From JBOFOR01 sp051654865 (lineage in GTDB: Bacteria; Bacillota; Clostridia; Peptostreptococcales; Peptostreptococcaceae), in the NCBI GenBank assembly GCA_051654865.1, contig JBOFYV010000048.1, positions 1-40,428 of the forward strand: 40,428 bases of DNA, given 5' to 3'. Shown piece after piece: positions 14,219-21,350 of this stretch. Within the stretch, counting starts at the first letter, position 1, and each line of letters opens with the position of its first letter. A model generated the notes under the pieces. It made no database searches. It saw only the letters and a list, made by a program, of their open reading frames with translations, and was not told where the DNA came from. Made by a program: the position numbers and the translations under genes.

Positions 14219-14770
14219 CTATGGCATAAATCTAATTTTGTTAGTTACAATATTGTTAGAAATAACGGGTATATCTGAACTTCCATATACTAAATTTTTA
14301 TAATCAAAGTCTATGTCTACTGTCCAAGTTTTATCTATCTTGCTTAAATTAATTTTACCATATCTAGTCTCTGGTTCTTCTAGCATTGCTTTTTCTAAAA
14401 ATCCTTTGCTTAATCTTTCTTTTGATATTTCACCTTTTCCAAATGAGCTACCTAATGATTCTTTTTGTATTTCCATATACATATTAGCCATATTTAAACC
14501 TGTAAGTTTTATTCCAACTGTTGCCTTATTTTCTTTAATATTTTCAGATAGTATTTTTATGTTTATTTCATTTAAATATAATAGTTTTGCTTCATCCATC
14601 ATATCATTTACTTTTGTTTCTTCAGTAATATACTGTACTTCTTGCTCAGATCGTTCTTTTTTTATTTCTTCAAAATGTTCTTTTACCACATTACTAGGAC
14701 TTTTTAAACTGCATCCCATAACTATTGTCATTGATAATACCGCTAATAACATTCGTTTTAGTTTTTTCAT
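14219..14770 (-). CDS. Small lipoprotein of unknown function
   Basis: 183 residues. The N-terminus MKKLKRMLLAVLSMTIVMGC is a lipoprotein signal with Cys20 in the lipobox, so the product should be anchored on the outer face of the membrane. The mature part (SPSNVVKEHFEEIKK..., then beta-rich segments such as NKATVGIKLTGLNM and TWTVDIDFDYKNLV) resembles the DUF4878/DUF5105 type of NTF2-like clostridial lipoproteins. That assignment is tentative. The ribosome site AAAGGA is weakly placed. It is followed by the anchored coiled-coil gene, so both may act at the cell surface. Confidence 0.7.
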   Translation of the reverse strand: MKKLKRMLLAVLSMTIVMGCSLKSPSNVVKEHFEEIKKERSEQEVQYITEETKVNDMMDEAKLLYLNEINIKILSENIKENKATVGIKLTGLNMANMYMEIQKESLGSSFGKGEISKERLSKGFLEKAMLEEPETRYGKINLSKIDKTWTVDIDFDYKNLVYGSSDIPVISNNIVTNKIRFMP

Positions 14771-14869
14771 TATGTCTTTATCCTTTCATGCTTTTTCTTG
14801 ACTAATAATATTTACTTTTATGTTTCATAGTATTTGTATTTTTTTATTAATAATCCATAAGATAAATTG

Positions 14870-14886
14870 ATGATAAAATTTGTCAT
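14870..14886. promoter_or_regulatory. Dyad upstream of ferritin
   Basis: ATGATAAA-A-TTTGTCAT is a 17-bp imperfect palindrome (7 of 8 pairs) in the gap between the lipoprotein and ferritin genes. It might bind an iron or peroxide regulator but does not match Fur or PerR consensus well. Confidence 0.25.
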
Positions 14887-14995
14887 TATTCTTAAATTCA
14901 AATTAGTTAAATTCAATAACATAAGTATTTATTGCTATTTATTTTGATTAAAATTATACTTATATTGTATCTATTATTATAAAAGGGGTGTTTTG

Positions 14996-15505
14996 ATGTT
15001 AAGTAAAGAATTAGAGAAAGCGTTAAACGACCAATTTAATTTTGAAATTTATTCATCTTATTCATATTTAGCAATGGCATCATTTGTAGAGTCACTAGAC
15101 TTAAGTGGATTTGCTAATTTCTTTAGAGTTCAAGCTCAGGAAGAATTATTTCACGCTATGAAATTTTACGATTATATACTTCAAAAGGATGGTAATGTAG
15201 AGCACTATGCTATTGACAAACCTAACCAAAGCTTCGATAATGTTGCTGATGTTTTCCAAAAAGGACTAGAGCACGAACAAGAAGTCACTCGTAGAATATA
15301 TGATTTAGCTGATTTAGCTAACGAACAAAAGGAACATGCTACAATAAGCTTACTTAGATGGTTTATAGATGAGCAAGTTGAAGAAGAAAATAATTTCACT
15401 ACTATTCTAAAGAAAGTTAAAAGATGTATTGATAACCCTGCAGCATTATATATGTTAGATGACGAATTAGCAACTAGAGTTTATACACCTCCAACTACAA
15501 ACTAA
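14996..15505 (+). CDS. ftnA: Ferritin (non-haem, FtnA type)
   Basis: 169 residues from the ATG at 14996, which has AAGGGGTG 7 bases upstream; an in-frame TTG at 14993 is disregarded. It is a four-helix iron-storage subunit that forms a 24-mer and oxidises Fe(II). All ferroxidase ligands are in place with standard FtnA numbering: Glu17, Glu50, His53, Glu94, Gln127 and Glu130. The gene is monocistronic and ends in an unusually long perfect hairpin that includes its stop codon. An iron-responsive DUF3793 gene lies 1.8 kb downstream. Confidence 0.95.
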   Translation: MLSKELEKALNDQFNFEIYSSYSYLAMASFVESLDLSGFANFFRVQAQEELFHAMKFYDYILQKDGNVEHYAIDKPNQSFDNVADVFQKGLEHEQEVTRRIYDLADLANEQKEHATISLLRWFIDEQVEEENNFTTILKKVKRCIDNPAALYMLDDELATRVYTPPTTN

Positions 15506-15565
15506 ATATATATAAATTAAGAAGAAGGTGTTTATTTACACCTTCTTCTTAATTTATATATATTT
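15504..15565 (+). terminator. Very long perfect hairpin ending ferritin
   Basis: Two 28-base arms (15504-15531 and 15538-15565) are perfectly complementary around a 6-base loop. The first arm takes in the last bases of the stop codon. The inner part (AAGAAGAAGGTGT) acts as a normal terminator stem followed by AATTTATATATATTT. Perfect pairing over 28 bp is well beyond what termination needs. Confidence 0.85.
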
Positions 15566-15707
15566 ATCAGTGAATACACTATTTATGCTTTATTATTAGT
15601 CATTCCCTGTCACTTATTTTATTATGTAGATTCTGTTGTTTATATATTTTAATTCTTATACTGATGTTTTGATTATGTTGTATTTGTAAATGATAGTTTT
15701 GTTGATC

Positions 15708-15845
15708 TTAATATAAACTAATCATTGTTGACATAAAAAATGCTAATAGTATCGGTAATCCGCAAAGTAGTGCAAGTTTTCCTTTTTCCTTGTTCATTAA
15801 GTTTACATCATTAATTATTTCTTCCCATTCTTTTTCATGATTCAT
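15708..15845 (-). CDS. 45-residue single-helix membrane peptide
   Basis: A short gene supported by its own promoter and ribosome site. It encodes a charged start (MNHEKEWEEIINDVNLMNKE), then KGKLALLCG and one hydrophobic helix at about 24-43 ending in SLY. GAGGGGGAG precedes the ATG. Upstream, TTAACA, 18 bases and TATAAT form a good promoter (15913-15942). It resembles small membrane proteins or single-pass regulators, with no family I can name. Nothing follows it on the same strand before ferritin's terminator. Confidence 0.6.
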   Translation of the reverse strand: MNHEKEWEEIINDVNLMNKEKGKLALLCGLPILLAFFMSTMISLY

Positions 15846-16127
15846 TGTAGCTCCCCCTCAAACTCTTCTATATAAAAATATAATTTATAAATTTATTAAC
15901 GCCCCACTAATCATTATAGTATAGCTACTATGTTTTTGTTAATCATTTTTTATTAACAAATTGTATCTTGTATATTTGCATATATTTTATACTATTTACA
16001 TATATTTTATTTTGACTTAAAATAATTATACATTTGTATATATTATTTTCTTATATTTTTATAAAATGTATCTAATAATAATTAAGTATTAATAATAATT
16101 ATATAACTAAATTTGGAGGGGATATAT
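15846..16127. promoter_or_regulatory. Divergent intergenic region
   Basis: Very AT-rich. It holds the small peptide's promoter (minus strand, -10 at 15913-15918, -35 at 15937-15942). Toward the plus strand there is a possible TTGACT at 16013-16018 with a weak -10 beyond. I see no RNA gene or repeat here. The neighbouring stretch 15566-15707 shows nothing I can name. Confidence 0.4.
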
Positions 16128-16685
16128 TTGATTAAAATTTTTAATATTATTTTAAGAGTTATTTATGCTTTATCAGGATTATATTTTTTAACTATAGATT
16201 TAAATCTACTAAATGTTCTATTGTGTGCTTTCTGTTTTATAGGTAGCCTTGTACTTGGCTATTTAAGAAGAAAATCTATTATAAGAACTGATGGACTTAG
16301 CATTGTATCTGATTTATTTTTATTTTTCTCAACTATACTGGGAACATGCTATGGATTTTATGGTTTGATTAATGGCTATGATGACTTTTTACATATATGG
16401 TCAGGATTTATTGCTGTAGCTATCGCTTTTAATATTTTACTTATTACTAATAAAGATGATTTAAACGTTAGTAAGTTATTTGTTATAATCTACTTATTTA
16501 TGTTTAGTATGGGTGTTGCTAGCCTATGGGAAATATGTGAATTTTCTATAGATAATTTATTAGGTATGAATACTCAAGCTGGCGGACTTAATGATACTAT
16601 GGTAGATATGATTGATGGCCTTATTGGAACGGTTATAATGATTTTATTTTATATAAAAAGAATTAATAAATATGGTAAAGAATAG
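16128..16685 (+). CDS. YjdF-like (DUF2238-type) integral membrane protein
   Basis: 185 residues from a TTG at 16128, chosen because GGAGGGG ends about 7 bases before it; an in-frame TTG at 16113 overlaps that site. Five or six membrane helices are visible. The signature YDDFLHIWSGF and SLWEICEFSIDNLLG-TQAGGLNDTMVDMIDGLIG matches the DUF2238/YjdF membrane family, with conserved Asp, His, Glu and Asn inside helices. The biochemical role of the family is not established. Its terminator is shared with the convergent UPF0178 gene. Confidence 0.75.
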   Translation: MIKIFNIILRVIYALSGLYFLTIDLNLLNVLLCAFCFIGSLVLGYLRRKSIIRTDGLSIVSDLFLFFSTILGTCYGFYGLINGYDDFLHIWSGFIAVAIAFNILLITNKDDLNVSKLFVIIYLFMFSMGVASLWEICEFSIDNLLGMNTQAGGLNDTMVDMIDGLIGTVIMILFYIKRINKYGKE

Positions 16686-16695
16686 TAAAATACTT

Positions 16696-16719
16696 AAGAG
16701 TGGTTATTTAACCACTCTT
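16696..16719. terminator. Bidirectional terminator
   Basis: A perfect 10-bp stem (AAGAGTGGTT / AACCACTCTT) with a 4-base loop lies between convergent genes. It overlaps the last codons of the minus-strand gene, and TTTC follows on the plus strand. Confidence 0.8.
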
Positions 16720-17144
16720 TCTATTAATTTTTCTAAACTTTTCTCAAATCTAATATCATCTTCTTTCTCTCTTTTCCTAGGTCCTTTTACTCTTTGACCT
16801 GAATTTCTTACTTTTTTAGATAGATGTCTTGTAAATAATAGCATATCTATATTTTCATTATTGTATACTTGCCCATTTTGATTTATAGGGTATCCACCCT
16901 TAGATAGCACCATAGCAGCTAACCCGTAGTCTTGCGTTACTACTATGTCACCTTTTTGGACTTTATTTACTAGTGCAAAATCTACAGAATCTGCCCCCTT
17001 TGATATTACTATTGTCTCTACATTATATTTAGAAAAATTATGTGATGTATCACATAGCACAATTACATCTATATTATATTTTTTACTTATTTTAATAGTA
17101 TTAGCTATTACTGGACATCCATCTCCATCTATTAGTATTTTCAT
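16704..17144 (-). CDS. UPF0178 (YaiI/YqxD, DUF188) protein
   Basis: 146 residues, full length for the family. The N-terminus MKILIDGDGCPVI carries the acidic metal-site motif of a PIN-like nuclease fold. SKGADSVDFALVN and KGDIVVTQDYGLAAMVL add the other conserved Asp residues. Nuclease activity is implied by the fold but has not been shown for the family to my knowledge. AGAAGGTG precedes the ATG. It is monocistronic. Confidence 0.88.
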   Translation of the reverse strand: MKILIDGDGCPVIANTIKISKKYNIDVIVLCDTSHNFSKYNVETIVISKGADSVDFALVNKVQKGDIVVTQDYGLAAMVLSKGGYPINQNGQVYNNENIDMLLFTRHLSKKVRNSGQRVKGPRKREKEDDIRFEKSLEKLIERVVK

Positions 17145-17263
17145 ATTTACACCTTCTTTAGATTTTTATTGATTATTAACCTTAACATATTTTGTCTGTT
17201 TTGTAACTATTTATAAATGATATTTAATACCTTTATTTGTTAATAACTATTTATTATATTTAC

Positions 17264-17292
17264 TTGATAATGATTTTCATTTATGTTATCAT
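17264..17292 (+). promoter_or_regulatory. Promoter of DUF3793 gene
   Basis: TTGATA (17264-17269), 17 bases, TATCAT (17287-17292). Fur boxes cover the -35 and the start of transcription. Confidence 0.75.
17266..17284. promoter_or_regulatory. Fur box 1
   Basis: GATAATGATTTTCATTTAT matches the 19-bp Fur consensus (GATAATGATAATCATTATC) at most positions and overlaps the -35 box. Confidence 0.8.
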
Positions 17293-17301
17293 ATTGTTAA
17301 C

Positions 17302-17320
17302 GATAATGATTTTCAATAAC
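17302..17320. promoter_or_regulatory. Fur box 2
   Basis: GATAATGATTTTCAATAAC shares its first 14 bases with box 1. It lies between the -10 box and the ribosome site, 36 bp from box 1. Confidence 0.8.
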
Positions 17321-17331
17321 AGGAGGTAATT

Positions 17332-17928
17332 ATGAATTATACATGTAATAATAATTGTTGTAAAAATAAATCAAATTCATCATATATAACTTGGGTTTTA
17401 GAGGTACTAGGACCTGTGATTTTAGGTTCAAAACCATCCGAAATATTAAATATATCTACAAAAGATGGTCTAAAAGACTATAAGTTAAATAAAATAGAAA
17501 ATTTCTTTTCAAGTTGTATGAAGATTTCTTATAAAGTGATTAATACATATGATGGTGGTGTAAGAGTATTATTTTTTAATGAAGAGTCTTTGATTGATGT
17601 GTTATCTAACAGGAAATGTGTTAACTTTTTAAAATTTATAGGCTATCCTGCTACTAATGATGTTAATGATTATATTAGTATCTTAGTTGATAAGCTTCAT
17701 TCTGAAGATTTCCCTCATGAAATCGGTATATTCTTAGGATATCCATTAAAGGATGTTGTTGGATTTATGGGCTATGGTAATTATAAGTTTTATAAGACTA
17801 AAAATTGGAGAGTATACGGTGATCCTTCGATATCTGAAAAAGTCTATAATAGATTTGTTGAGGATAGAAAAAAAATGAAAGACTTATTAAGATGTAACTC
17901 TTTGGATAGTCTTCTTCAGGTTATATAA
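17332..17928 (+). CDS. DUF3793 family protein, Fur-regulated
   Basis: 198 residues. The C-terminal motif HEIGIFLGYPLKDVVGFMGYGN is the DUF3793 hallmark. The N-terminus has a Cys-rich start (CNNNCCKNK) that might bind metal. AGGAGG lies 6 bases before the ATG. Two Fur boxes at the promoter show it should be turned on when iron is scarce, and members of this family are often seen beside iron-uptake and flavodoxin genes in clostridia (from memory). The molecular function is unknown. It is monocistronic with its own terminator. Confidence 0.85.
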   Translation: MNYTCNNNCCKNKSNSSYITWVLEVLGPVILGSKPSEILNISTKDGLKDYKLNKIENFFSSCMKISYKVINTYDGGVRVLFFNEESLIDVLSNRKCVNFLKFIGYPATNDVNDYISILVDKLHSEDFPHEIGIFLGYPLKDVVGFMGYGNYKFYKTKNWRVYGDPSISEKVYNRFVEDRKKMKDLLRCNSLDSLLQVI

Positions 17929-17952
17929 TATGCTTAGATATACAATAATACG

Positions 17953-17984
17953 GCCACTTCATTTTTATTATTAAATGAAGTGGC
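17953..17984. terminator. Bidirectional terminator
   Basis: A perfect 12-bp stem (GCCACTTCATTT / AAATGAAGTGGC) with an 8-base loop and TTTATTATT on the plus strand lies between the convergent DUF3793 and aldo/keto reductase genes. Confidence 0.85.
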
Positions 17985-18008
17985 TTTATTATTATGATAT
18001 ATATTTTG

Positions 18009-18929
18009 TTATGGTAATATATTCCCTGCTGATAGATACAACGTATACCACTCTTCTCTAGTAAGATTAATCTCACATGCATCTATTATTTCCATTACAC
18101 GCTTTTCCTTCGTTGTTCCAGCTATCAACTGCATATTAGCCGGATGTCGTAATATCCACGCTGCAGCTATTGTAGTTTTACTTACAGAATATTTATTAGC
18201 TAATTCTTCTAATGTCTTATTTAGCTTATGGTATGATTTATCGTCCATAAATGTACCTTTCCACGCTGGCATTTGAAACGGTGACCAGGTTTGTATTGTT
18301 ACATCATTTAGACGGCAATAATCAAGTACACTTCCATCTCTATCAATTCCACCATCTGTGTCCATATTTACCTCTATACCATTTGACACCATATTCGCTG
18401 TTGCTAGTCCAAATTGTAGTTGGTTTATTATAAGATCTTGTTTTATATACTTTTTTAATAATTCTATTTGCATAGGCTTATGATTTGATACTCCAAAATA
18501 TCGTACTTTTCCACTATTTTGTAGTTCATCAAAAGCTTCAGCTACCTCTTCTGGCTCTACTAATGCATCTGGTCTATGAATTAATAGTATATCTATATAT
18601 TCAGTTTTTAACCTTTTAAGTATACCTTCAACAGACGATATTATGTAATCTTTTGATTGATCATAAAAACCATCTCTAATTCCACACTTAGATTGAATAA
18701 TCATATTTTCACGTTTTATATTTGGATCATTTTTTAATACGTTACCAAATAATTCTTCACATTTCCCTTTTGCATATATATCTGCATGGTCAAAGTAGTT
18801 CATACCATATTCCATAGCAAGGTTAATATAACTATTTAATTCTTTTTCGTTTAATGAATCTAGTCTCATACATCCTGATATAATTGCTGGTACTTCTAAG
18901 TTTGTGTTTCCTAATTTTATTTTTTTCAT
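18009..18929 (-). CDS. Aldo/keto reductase (YdhF-like)
   Basis: 306 residues of the NAD(P)H-dependent aldo/keto reductase barrel, reducing aldehydes or ketones in the cytoplasm. The complete catalytic tetrad is visible: Asp47 and Tyr52 (DHADIYAKGKCEELFG), Lys81 (IIQSKCG) and His118 (LLIHRPDAL). The C-terminal cofactor region (AGTTKEKRVMEI) is also typical. It is closest to the YdhF subgroup in length and motifs. Its promoter has a 19-bp spacer filled by a dyad, a form controlled by MerR-type activators. The physiological substrate cannot be told. Confidence 0.9.
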   Translation of the reverse strand: MKKIKLGNTNLEVPAIISGCMRLDSLNEKELNSYINLAMEYGMNYFDHADIYAKGKCEELFGNVLKNDPNIKRENMIIQSKCGIRDGFYDQSKDYIISSVEGILKRLKTEYIDILLIHRPDALVEPEEVAEAFDELQNSGKVRYFGVSNHKPMQIELLKKYIKQDLIINQLQFGLATANMVSNGIEVNMDTDGGIDRDGSVLDYCRLNDVTIQTWSPFQMPAWKGTFMDDKSYHKLNKTLEELANKYSVSKTTIAAAWILRHPANMQLIAGTTKEKRVMEIIDACEINLTREEWYTLYLSAGNILP

Positions 18930-18967
18930 TTTTACATTCCCCTTAAATATTTTCCTTATATTTACAT

Positions 18968-18998
18968 ATATTACAACTTAAAGTATACTTGAAGTCAA
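18968..18998 (-). promoter_or_regulatory. MerR-type promoter of the aldo/keto reductase
   Basis: On the minus strand TTGACT (18993-18998), 19 bases, TAATAT (18968-18973). A 20-bp dyad, ACTTAAAGTATACTTGAAGT (18976-18995, one mismatched pair), fills the spacer. An over-long spacer with an internal dyad is the hallmark of MerR-family control, as for aldehyde-responsive AdhR/NmlR regulators. A 17-base spacer to TGTAAT is also possible, which would weaken the case. Confidence 0.6.
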
Positions 18999-19049
18999 TA
19001 ATATAGATGAAATTTATTACAATATTTATTTTTTAGGGGGGCTAATATA

Positions 19050-19952
19050 ATGAAACTCAAACCTTTTTTGTACTTTTCTAAATATGGACTACAAACTATA
19101 TTTTTCAAAAACACGCATCCTATTCTAGCCACAATTATTCTTACAGATTATTGCAACCTGACTTGCAAGCACTGCGCTGTTAATAATATTAATAAAATCA
19201 TACATCCTTATAGTGATATAAAACAAGAAATGGAAACTTTATATGCTGAAGGTGTAAGGATATTATTTTTCTGTGGTGGTGAAACATTATTATGGAAGGA
19301 TAATGACAAAACAGTTAGGGATTTAATAAAAGAAGCTAAAGATATTGGATTTGAACTTGTTAATGTTGTTACTAATGGCACGATAGATTTAGATATCAGT
19401 GAGGCTGATGTTATATTTTTAAGTATAGATGGAGACAAAAATCACCACAACTACATAAGAGGTGATACATTTGATACTATTTTTAATAATATAGACAGAG
19501 CCAATGATAGCAACATATGTGTTTATATGGCTATCAATAATAAAAACTATAAAGACATAGAAAAACTAAGTAATATTGTTAAAGAAACTAAAAATCTAAA
19601 AAGTATTTCCTTCAATTTTCATACACCTTACAAAGGTACTGAGGATTTATCTTTGACAAGAGAACAAAAATCAGAGGTTGTAGACACTATTAAGAGATTA
19701 ATAAAAGAGGGTTATCCAATATTTAATCTACCTACAGGCTTAGATTATTATTTAGATGGTAATTGGTCAAGACCTTGCAAACAATGTTTAGTAGTAGAAA
19801 ATAAAAAAAGATTTGTATGTGGAAGATGTGTTGAAATAGATGGTCTTTGTAATGAGTGTGGATATTTATTCGCTGTAGAATTTTCTTTACTATTTAGTGG
19901 AAATATAAAAATAATCTACGAAACATTAAAAACATACTTAAAATACGTTTAG
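19050..19952 (+). CDS. Radical SAM protein of unknown function
   Basis: 300 residues. The SAM-binding [4Fe-4S] motif is CNLTCKHC near 35-42, followed by the SAM-contact motif FFCGGE near 74-79, so it should cleave SAM to a 5'-deoxyadenosyl radical. LSIDGDKNHHNYIRG is typical of the SPASM-like and HpnH-like branch. The C-terminus has a compact cysteine cluster (PCKQC, VCGRC, LCNEC), six Cys within about 35 residues, possibly an auxiliary cluster or zinc knuckle. The last 25 residues are hydrophobic and may touch the membrane. AGGGGGG precedes the ATG. The HemN-like gene begins 9 bases after its stop, so they form one operon. Confidence 0.85.
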   Translation: MKLKPFLYFSKYGLQTIFFKNTHPILATIILTDYCNLTCKHCAVNNINKIIHPYSDIKQEMETLYAEGVRILFFCGGETLLWKDNDKTVRDLIKEAKDIGFELVNVVTNGTIDLDISEADVIFLSIDGDKNHHNYIRGDTFDTIFNNIDRANDSNICVYMAINNKNYKDIEKLSNIVKETKNLKSISFNFHTPYKGTEDLSLTREQKSEVVDTIKRLIKEGYPIFNLPTGLDYYLDGNWSRPCKQCLVVENKKRFVCGRCVEIDGLCNECGYLFAVEFSLLFSGNIKIIYETLKTYLKYV

Positions 19953-19961
19953 GAGATTTAT

Positions 19962-21221
19962 ATGATAACTAATATATTAAGACCTGTACTAAACAGGAGC
20001 TTTAAACCTTTTGAATTTATAAAATGCGAGGACAATGATGATTTAAGCCTAGTTCATCTAGATAATAAGAATAACCTTGGATTGTACATACATATACCAT
20101 TTTGTAAAAGCATATGCCCCTTTTGCCCTTACAACAAAGTTATATATAATGAAACTTTAGCCTATCAATACAAAGAAGCCTTATTGAAAGAAATTAAACT
20201 GACTAATCAAAGGTATAGCAAACAAGATATTACATCTTTATATTTTGGTGGAGGAACTCCTGGGCTACTTATTGATTACTTAGAAGAAATAATTAACGAA
20301 GTAAAAAAATATTTTAACATAAAAGGCAGTCTTGCTATAGAATTGCATCCAAGCGACATAAAGAAAGATCTTTTGGTAAAATTAAAATATATAGGATTTA
20401 CAATGGTAAGTGTAGGTATACAATCTTTTAACTCTAAGTGTTTGCAAAACTTGGGAAGAAGTACAGATAATGAATTAGAAAAAATTAAACTTTTGAAACA
20501 GTTCAATTTCGATACTATTGACATAGATTTAATCTTTGGTATACCTAATCAAAATATAGATGATTTAGTAGAAGATGTAGAACTAGCTTTTAAACTCGGC
20601 GCTACTCAGATATCTACCTACCCTTTCATAGACTTTTCCTATGCCGAAAATGAAAGAAAGCCTTTATCAAGAAAAGAAAAAAAAGAAATGTTATTCAATT
20701 TAGTAAATACATCTAAGAAAATAGGCTTAGAAAGAACTTCTGTATGGACTTTTGCAAAGGCTAATACTATGAAGTATTCTTCTATTACTAGAGAAAACTT
20801 TATAGGACTTGGGCCTGGTGCTGCTTCTTTATTCGGTGATAAGTTCAGACTAAACACTTTTTCAGTCGAAGAATACATACGAAGTATTGATAACAATGAG
20901 TTCGCCTGTGCTCTAGTATTAAATTTCACTAAATTTTCTAGGAAATCTTATTGGTTATTTTGGAATGTATACAATATGAAATTGAGTAAGAAAGATTATA
21001 AAAATATGTTTAGAAGTGACCTTAAGAAAGATTATTTTTTAGAATTATTTATAGCTAAACTACTTGGGCTACTAGTGGAAGATTCTAATGGCTATTATGT
21101 AACCCTAAAAGGTTCTTATTATTTTCATATAGTAGAACAAATCTATACTACTCAATATATAGATAAAACATGGAGTATATCACGTAATGAACCTTGGCCT
21201 AATAAGATAAATTTGTATTAA
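19962..21221 (+). CDS. HemN/HemW-like radical SAM protein
   Basis: 419 residues. The radical SAM core has GLYIHIPFCKSICPFCPYNK (CxxxCxxC), LYFGGGTPGL and VSVGIQSFNSKCLQNLGR, all diagnostic of the HemN superfamily. The C-terminal winged-helix-like domain of the family fills about 320-419. The family covers coproporphyrinogen dehydrogenase, the haem chaperone HemW, the haem-degrading ChuW and class C methylases. The CPFCPY form differs from the HemW CxYCDF signature, so assignment to haem work is not safe. AGGAG precedes the ATG. It is co-transcribed with the other radical SAM gene, which suggests successive steps on one substrate. Confidence 0.87.
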   Translation: MITNILRPVLNRSFKPFEFIKCEDNDDLSLVHLDNKNNLGLYIHIPFCKSICPFCPYNKVIYNETLAYQYKEALLKEIKLTNQRYSKQDITSLYFGGGTPGLLIDYLEEIINEVKKYFNIKGSLAIELHPSDIKKDLLVKLKYIGFTMVSVGIQSFNSKCLQNLGRSTDNELEKIKLLKQFNFDTIDIDLIFGIPNQNIDDLVEDVELAFKLGATQISTYPFIDFSYAENERKPLSRKEKKEMLFNLVNTSKKIGLERTSVWTFAKANTMKYSSITRENFIGLGPGAASLFGDKFRLNTFSVEEYIRSIDNNEFACALVLNFTKFSRKSYWLFWNVYNMKLSKKDYKNMFRSDLKKDYFLELFIAKLLGLLVEDSNGYYVTLKGSYYFHIVEQIYTTQYIDKTWSISRNEPWPNKINLY

Positions 21222-21251
21222 TTTATAAGCAATATATAAATATTGTTAGTA

Positions 21252-21319
21252 AATAGGGGTACCTATATAGGTCCCACCTACATTTAATCTTGTAGACATA
21301 CCTCTATAAGTACCCTATT
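21252..21319. terminator. Long structured hairpin between convergent operons
   Basis: Outer arms AATAGGGGTAC (21252-21262) and GTACCCTATT (21310-21319) pair with one bulge. Inside, CCTATATAGG-type and CTACA/TGTAG segments extend the stem to about 68 bases. It is richer in GC than its surroundings and lacks a clear T-run. It probably acts as the shared end of the radical SAM and opp transcripts. Confidence 0.5.
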
Positions 21320-21350
21320 CACGGTCATTATATACTAATTATACTATATT

